Source: Hyphomicrobiales bacterium (lineage in GTDB: Bacteria; Pseudomonadota; Alphaproteobacteria; Rhizobiales; Rhizobiaceae). Taken from it: a stretch of 64,000 bases of DNA. Below are positions 60,938 through 64,000 of this stretch, piece by piece (the first letter of the stretch is position 1; the number at the start of each line of letters is the position of its first letter). The position numbers and the translations under genes are program-made. The stretch is from positions 16,197-80,196 of the forward strand of contig PAPH01000012.1 in the NCBI GenBank assembly GCA_002709005.1. The letters are read 5' to 3'. The notes under the pieces were generated by a model. The model was not told the origin of the DNA, did not search any database, and saw only the letters and a list, made by a program, of their open reading frames with translations.

Positions 60938-62719
60938 TCAGACGAGCGCCCGGCCTTTCGCGTCGATGGCATTGGCAACGGCTTCGTCGGTCGCCTCGTC
61001 CGGCAGCAGCATTTCGTTATGCGCCTTGCCCGACGGGATCATCGGGAAGCAGTTGGCGAGTGCAGCCACCCGGCAGTCGAAGATCACCGGCCCCTTGGTG
61101 TCGACCATCTTCTGGATCGCCTCATCGAGGTCACCGGGCTTGTCGCAGCGGATGCCGGTCGCTCCATAGGCCTCGGCGAGCTTGACGAAATCGGGCATCG
61201 ATTCCGTATAGGAATGCGACAGCCGGTTGCCGTGCAGGAGCTGCTGCCACTGGCGCACCATCCCCATATACTGGTTGTTGAGGATGAAGATCTTCACCGG
61301 CAGTTCGAACTGCACCGCGCAGGAGAGTTCCTGGATGCACATCTGGATCGAGGCGTCGCCCGCGATGTCGATGACGAGGCTGTCGCGGTGGGCGACCTGC
61401 ACGCCGATCGCCGCCGGGAAACCGTAGCCCATCGTGCCGAGCCCGCCCGAGGTCATCCAGCGGTTGGGCTCCTCGAAACCGTAGAACTGCGCCGCCCACA
61501 TCTGGTGCTGGCCCACTTCCGTGGTGATGTAGGTATCGCGGTCCTTGGTCAGCTCGTAGAGACGCTTGATCGCGTATTGCGGCATGATCACGTCTGCATT
61601 CTCGGTGAACGCAAGCGAATTGCGCGCGCGCCACTTGTCGATCTGCGCCCACCAGTCCTTCAGCTTCGACTTGTCGGTCTTGGCCGAAGCGCGCCACAGC
61701 CGCACCATGTCCTCGAGAACATGGCCGACATCGCCGATGATCGGAATGTCCACGCGGACGTTCTTGTTGATCGACGAGGGATCGATGTCGATGTGGATCT
61801 TCTTCGAGTTCGGCGAGAAGGCGTCGAGCCGGCCGGTGATGCGGTCGTCGAAGCGCGCGCCGATGCAGACCATCACGTCGCAGTCGTGCATCGCCATGTT
61901 GGCTTCAAAGGTGCCGTGCATGCCGAGCATGCCAAGCCAGTTGTCGCCGGAGGCCGGATAGGCGCCGAGCCCCATCAGCGTCGAGGTGATCGGGAAGCCC
62001 GACAGCTCGACGAGCTCCCGCAAGAGCTGGCTCGCCTCGGTGCCCGAATTGATCACACCGCCGCCCGAATAGATGACAGGACGTTTCGCGCCGGTCATCA
62101 GCTCGATCGCGGCGCGGATCTGCTCCATGTCGCCCTGGACCTTCGGCTGATAGGCGGCCGTTGCGGCGCCCGAACTGGGCGGCGGCGGCGTATAGGTGCC
62201 GGTCGCGAACTGGACGTCCTTCGGGATGTCGACGACCACGGGGCCGGGACGGCCGGTCGTGGCGATCTTGAAGGCCTGATGGATGATCGAGGAGAGTTCG
62301 TTGACGTCCTTGACCAGCCAGTTGTGTTTGGTGCAGGGCCGCGTGATGCCGACGGTATCGCACTCCTGGAAGGCGTCCGAACCGATCAGCGAGGTGGGAA
62401 CCTGACCGGTCAGGCAGACGAGCGGGATCGAATCCATCAGCGCGTCCTGCAACGCGGTCACCGCGTTGGTCGCGCCGGGTCCCGAGGTCACCAGCATGAC
62501 GCCCGGCTTGCCGGTGGAGCGGGCATAGCCCTCGGCCATGTGGCCCGCGCCCTGCTCGTGACGGACGAGAATGTGCTCGACCTTGTCCTGCTGGTGCAAT
62601 TCGTCATAGATCGGCAGCACCGCACCGCCCGGATAGCCGAAGATATGCTCGACCCCGTTGTCCGCCAGCGCGCGCAAGACCATTTCCGCGCCCGTCATCT
62701 CCATGTTCTTCCCGCCCAT
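60938..62719 (-). CDS. ilvB: Acetolactate synthase large (catalytic) subunit
   Basis: The 593-residue thiamine-diphosphate enzyme has catalytic E55 (RHEQGAGHMAEG), the TPP-binding segment GDASIQMCIQELSCAVQF...NN, and a central FAD-binding domain. It condenses two pyruvates to acetolactate, or pyruvate and 2-oxobutyrate to acetohydroxybutyrate, the first common step of valine, leucine and isoleucine synthesis. ilvC, the next enzyme, is at 40033-41052. The start could be ATG 62719 or 62704. An attenuator with a leader peptide lies upstream (62778-62889). Confidence 0.97.
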   Translation of the reverse strand: MGGKNMEMTGAEMVLRALADNGVEHIFGYPGGAVLPIYDELHQQDKVEHILVRHEQGAGHMAEGYARSTGKPGVMLVTSGPGATNAVTALQDALMDSIPLVCLTGQVPTSLIGSDAFQECDTVGITRPCTKHNWLVKDVNELSSIIHQAFKIATTGRPGPVVVDIPKDVQFATGTYTPPPPSSGAATAAYQPKVQGDMEQIRAAIELMTGAKRPVIYSGGGVINSGTEASQLLRELVELSGFPITSTLMGLGAYPASGDNWLGMLGMHGTFEANMAMHDCDVMVCIGARFDDRITGRLDAFSPNSKKIHIDIDPSSINKNVRVDIPIIGDVGHVLEDMVRLWRASAKTDKSKLKDWWAQIDKWRARNSLAFTENADVIMPQYAIKRLYELTKDRDTYITTEVGQHQMWAAQFYGFEEPNRWMTSGGLGTMGYGFPAAIGVQVAHRDSLVIDIAGDASIQMCIQELSCAVQFELPVKIFILNNQYMGMVRQWQQLLHGNRLSHSYTESMPDFVKLAEAYGATGIRCDKPGDLDEAIQKMVDTKGPVIFDCRVAALANCFPMIPSGKAHNEMLLPDEATDEAVANAIDAKGRALV

Positions 62720-62777
62720 TGTTCCGTTTCCGTCTTTTCCTCCAGCAGTGCCGCTGGTCTAGTTCCATTCGAGACAT

Positions 62778-62801
62778 AAAAAAAGGCCCCTTACGGAGCC
62801 T
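62778..62801 (-). terminator. Attenuator terminator of the ilvBN operon
   Basis: On the minus strand AGGCTCC and GGGGCCT (62795-62801 and 62784-62790) form a 7-bp stem with a 4-nt loop (one mismatch/wobble) followed by seven T. It lies between the leader peptide and ilvB, the position expected for transcription attenuation. Confidence 0.85.
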
Positions 62802-62806
62802 GTTTT

Positions 62807-62855
62807 CGCGCATGGGAGCTTTCGCCGGGTGGCTACGCCACCCCGCCCATGCGCG
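62807..62855 (-). promoter_or_regulatory. ilvB leader RNA: nested pause/anti-terminator hairpins
   Basis: An outer perfect 10-bp stem (CGCGCATGGG at 62807-62816 with CCCATGCGCG at 62846-62855) encloses a perfect 7-bp hairpin with a 3-nt loop (GGGTGGC at 62827-62833 with GCCACCC at 62837-62843). The outer stem includes part of the leader peptide frame, so ribosome position would decide whether it forms. The expected alternative pairing with the downstream terminator arm was not traced in detail. Confidence 0.75.
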
Positions 62856-62889
62856 GTCCTACTACGAGAATGCTTGCAATTTTCATCAT
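62833..62889 (-). CDS. ilvB leader peptide with Ile-Leu-Val-Val run
   Basis: A short frame on the minus strand begins ATGATG at 62889 and ends at TAG 62833. Its 18 residues read MMKIASILVVGPRMGGVA, with the control codons ATT CTC GTA GTA (Ile-Leu-Val-Val). AGGAAG lies just upstream. It is too short for ordinary gene finding, but position, codons and the following hairpins fit classic branched-chain amino-acid attenuation. Confidence 0.85.
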   Translation of the reverse strand: MMKIASILVVGPRMGGVA

Positions 62890-63061
62890 GGGTCTTCCTA
62901 CCCCCTCGCCGTGAGATGGTCAATCCGCTTTTTTCATCCTCCGGATCAGTCATCAATATGACAAATGGCAGGCTATTTTGCCCATTCTCACGGGCCGGAA
63001 CAAACATCCTGTTAACCGTGCCGGTGCTAGTTTCTCCGACTGTATGCTTAGAGGTCGGACA

Positions 63062-64000
63062 GTGACGCCCGAGAACCAGCCAGCACAGATTTCCGCGGCG
63101 GAAGCCGACAGCCAGGAGCGCCGCGATACGCTCAAGCCGGGCAACCGCTTTCTCGGCCGTGTCGTCGCGTGTTCCGGCTCGCGCGCCACCGTCAGCGCGA
63201 TCGCCGAAAAGGGCTCGACCGAACTCTCCGAACTCTGGTCCGTCGGCCGGCTGATCTCCATCAGCGTCGGCAAGAACCGCGTCGTCGCCCTCGTCTGCTC
63301 GATGAACACCAATGTCGCCGGCTGGCAGGAGGGCGAGGACAACATCATGCAGATCGAGGTGGAACTCGTCGGCGAGATCCACCCCGGCGAGGACGGTCGG
63401 CCTGCCTTCTCCGCCGGCATCAGCCAGTATCCCTATCTCGGCGCCATCGTTCACCGCATGCGCTCGGCCGACCTCGAACTCATCTACGATCCCGGTTCCA
63501 CCGATACCGCCTCGATCGGCGTGCTGACGCAGGACCGTTCGCTCGCCGCGCAGATTCACGTCCCCTCGCTCTTGTCGCGCCATTTCGCCGTCGTCGGCAC
63601 CACCGGCGTCGGCAAGACCACCGCCGTGACACTGCTTCTGCACAAGGCGCTTCAGTCGGACCCGGGACTGCGCATTCTCATTCTCGATCCGCACAACGAG
63701 TTCGCCGCCGCTTTCCCGAACCACGCCGTCGTCATCGACACCGATACGCTCGACCTACCGTTCTGGCTGTTCCGGCTGGAGGAATTCGTGGAGGTCCTGT
63801 TCCGCGGCCGGCCGCCGATCGCCGAGGAAGTCGACGTGCTGCGCGATCTCATTCCGGAAGCCAAGCGCGCCTTCCGCGGCTCCGCCGATACCGCGCTCCT
63901 GCGCAAGGCCAACGAGAAATCCTCGCTGACCGCCGATACCCCGGTTCCCTATCGTATCGCCGATCTCCTCGCCCTCATCGACGAGCGCATCGGCCGGCTC
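63062..64000 (+). CDS. HerA-like ATPase/helicase, 3'-truncated by window edge
   Basis: A GTG at 63062 behind GAGG opens a frame that runs to the end of the window (313 residues visible) without a stop. An N-terminal HAS-barrel-like domain (GRVVACSGSRATVSA, about residues 30-130) is followed by the P-loop GTTGVGKT at residues 179-186 and a Walker-B-like ILILDPHNEF. This matches the HerA/DUF87 family of hexameric DNA translocases or helicases, which partner nucleases in DNA end-resection or defence systems. It is divergent from ilvBN. The partner gene, if any, is beyond the window. Confidence 0.85.
   Translation, partial: MTPENQPAQISAAEADSQERRDTLKPGNRFLGRVVACSGSRATVSAIAEKGSTELSELWSVGRLISISVGKNRVVALVCSMNTNVAGWQEGEDNIMQIEVELVGEIHPGEDGRPAFSAGISQYPYLGAIVHRMRSADLELIYDPGSTDTASIGVLTQDRSLAAQIHVPSLLSRHFAVVGTTGVGKTTAVTLLLHKALQSDPGLRILILDPHNEFAAAFPNHAVVIDTDTLDLPFWLFRLEEFVEVLFRGRPPIAEEVDVLRDLIPEAKRAFRGSADTALLRKANEKSSLTADTPVPYRIADLLALIDERIGRL

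Noticed and set aside
61019..62779. 586-codon plus-strand frame opposite ilvB
   Set aside because: Antisense to ilvB; no ribosome site and no domain.

Overview
The window is high-GC, densely packed bacterial DNA with alphaproteobacterial character, most like the Hyphomicrobiales (rhizobia and relatives). This rests on a DUF992 secreted protein, a bacterial topoisomerase IB, an ilvBN operon behind an Ile/Leu/Val leader peptide, many TRAP and ribose-type ABC transporters with GntR regulators, and several GTG/TTG starts behind good Shine-Dalgarno sequences. Genus cannot be fixed from the sequence alone. No phage, insertion sequence, integrase, CRISPR array or rRNA was seen.

Layout. 1-2.7 kb: YqcI/YcgG-type protein (5' truncated), cupin, APC permease and a small secreted Cys-rich protein. 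2.7-4.5 kb: DEAD-box RNA helicase. 4.7-15.7 kb (minus strand): one long catabolic operon read as SDR, class II aldolase, ribose-type ABC importer (binding protein, ATPase, two permeases), PfkB kinase, second SDR, flavin monooxygenase, aldehyde dehydrogenase, then a strong terminator. A UTRA-type GntR regulator lies just upstream. 16.8-23.3 kb: an acyl-CoA cluster of acetoacetyl-CoA synthetase, a thiolase-like protein without the usual Cys, a DUF35 Zn-ribbon protein, a MaoC hydratase and an MFS transporter, divergent from a canonical thiolase. 23.3-30.3 kb: FadR-type regulator, molybdopterin S/N-oxide reductase and cupin, divergent from a mandelate-racemase-type enolase and a GMC oxidoreductase. 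30.4-46.4 kb: mostly single housekeeping or accessory genes (GST, topoisomerase IB, tRNA-Lys, PhzF, Nudix, endo/exonuclease, aminotransferase, DUF992, acyltransferase, ilvC with a TetR gene, HxlR/NmrA pair, lysozyme-like lipoprotein, pdxJ, Lrp). 46.7-49.4 kb: a TRAP transporter whose binding-protein gene carries a frameshift. 49.5-54.6 kb: RecD-like helicase, SDR-DoxX fusion, DUF2269, LysE exporter, and a lipoprotein/CDF pair. 54.6-58.9 kb: MDR oxidoreductase, fused TRAP permease and TAXI binding protein. 59.1-62.9 kb: aldo/keto reductase and ilvBN with an attenuator. The 3' edge cuts a HerA-like ATPase.

The most interesting theme is regulatory. A near-palindrome of form TGG(T/G)TATA(A/C)CCA occurs at three promoters: the 11-kb sugar operon (with a second degenerate copy), the divergent acyl-CoA/thiolase promoter, and the secreted Cys-rich protein. 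It is a candidate operator for the UTRA GntR regulator encoded between the first two. The divergent promoter of the molybdoenzyme/enolase cluster has a different, odd-spaced palindrome (GCTGGTATTACCAGC) that fits FadR-type regulators. The window therefore looks like a catabolic island for one or a few unidentified oxygenated (possibly S- or N-bearing) carbohydrate or acid substrates.
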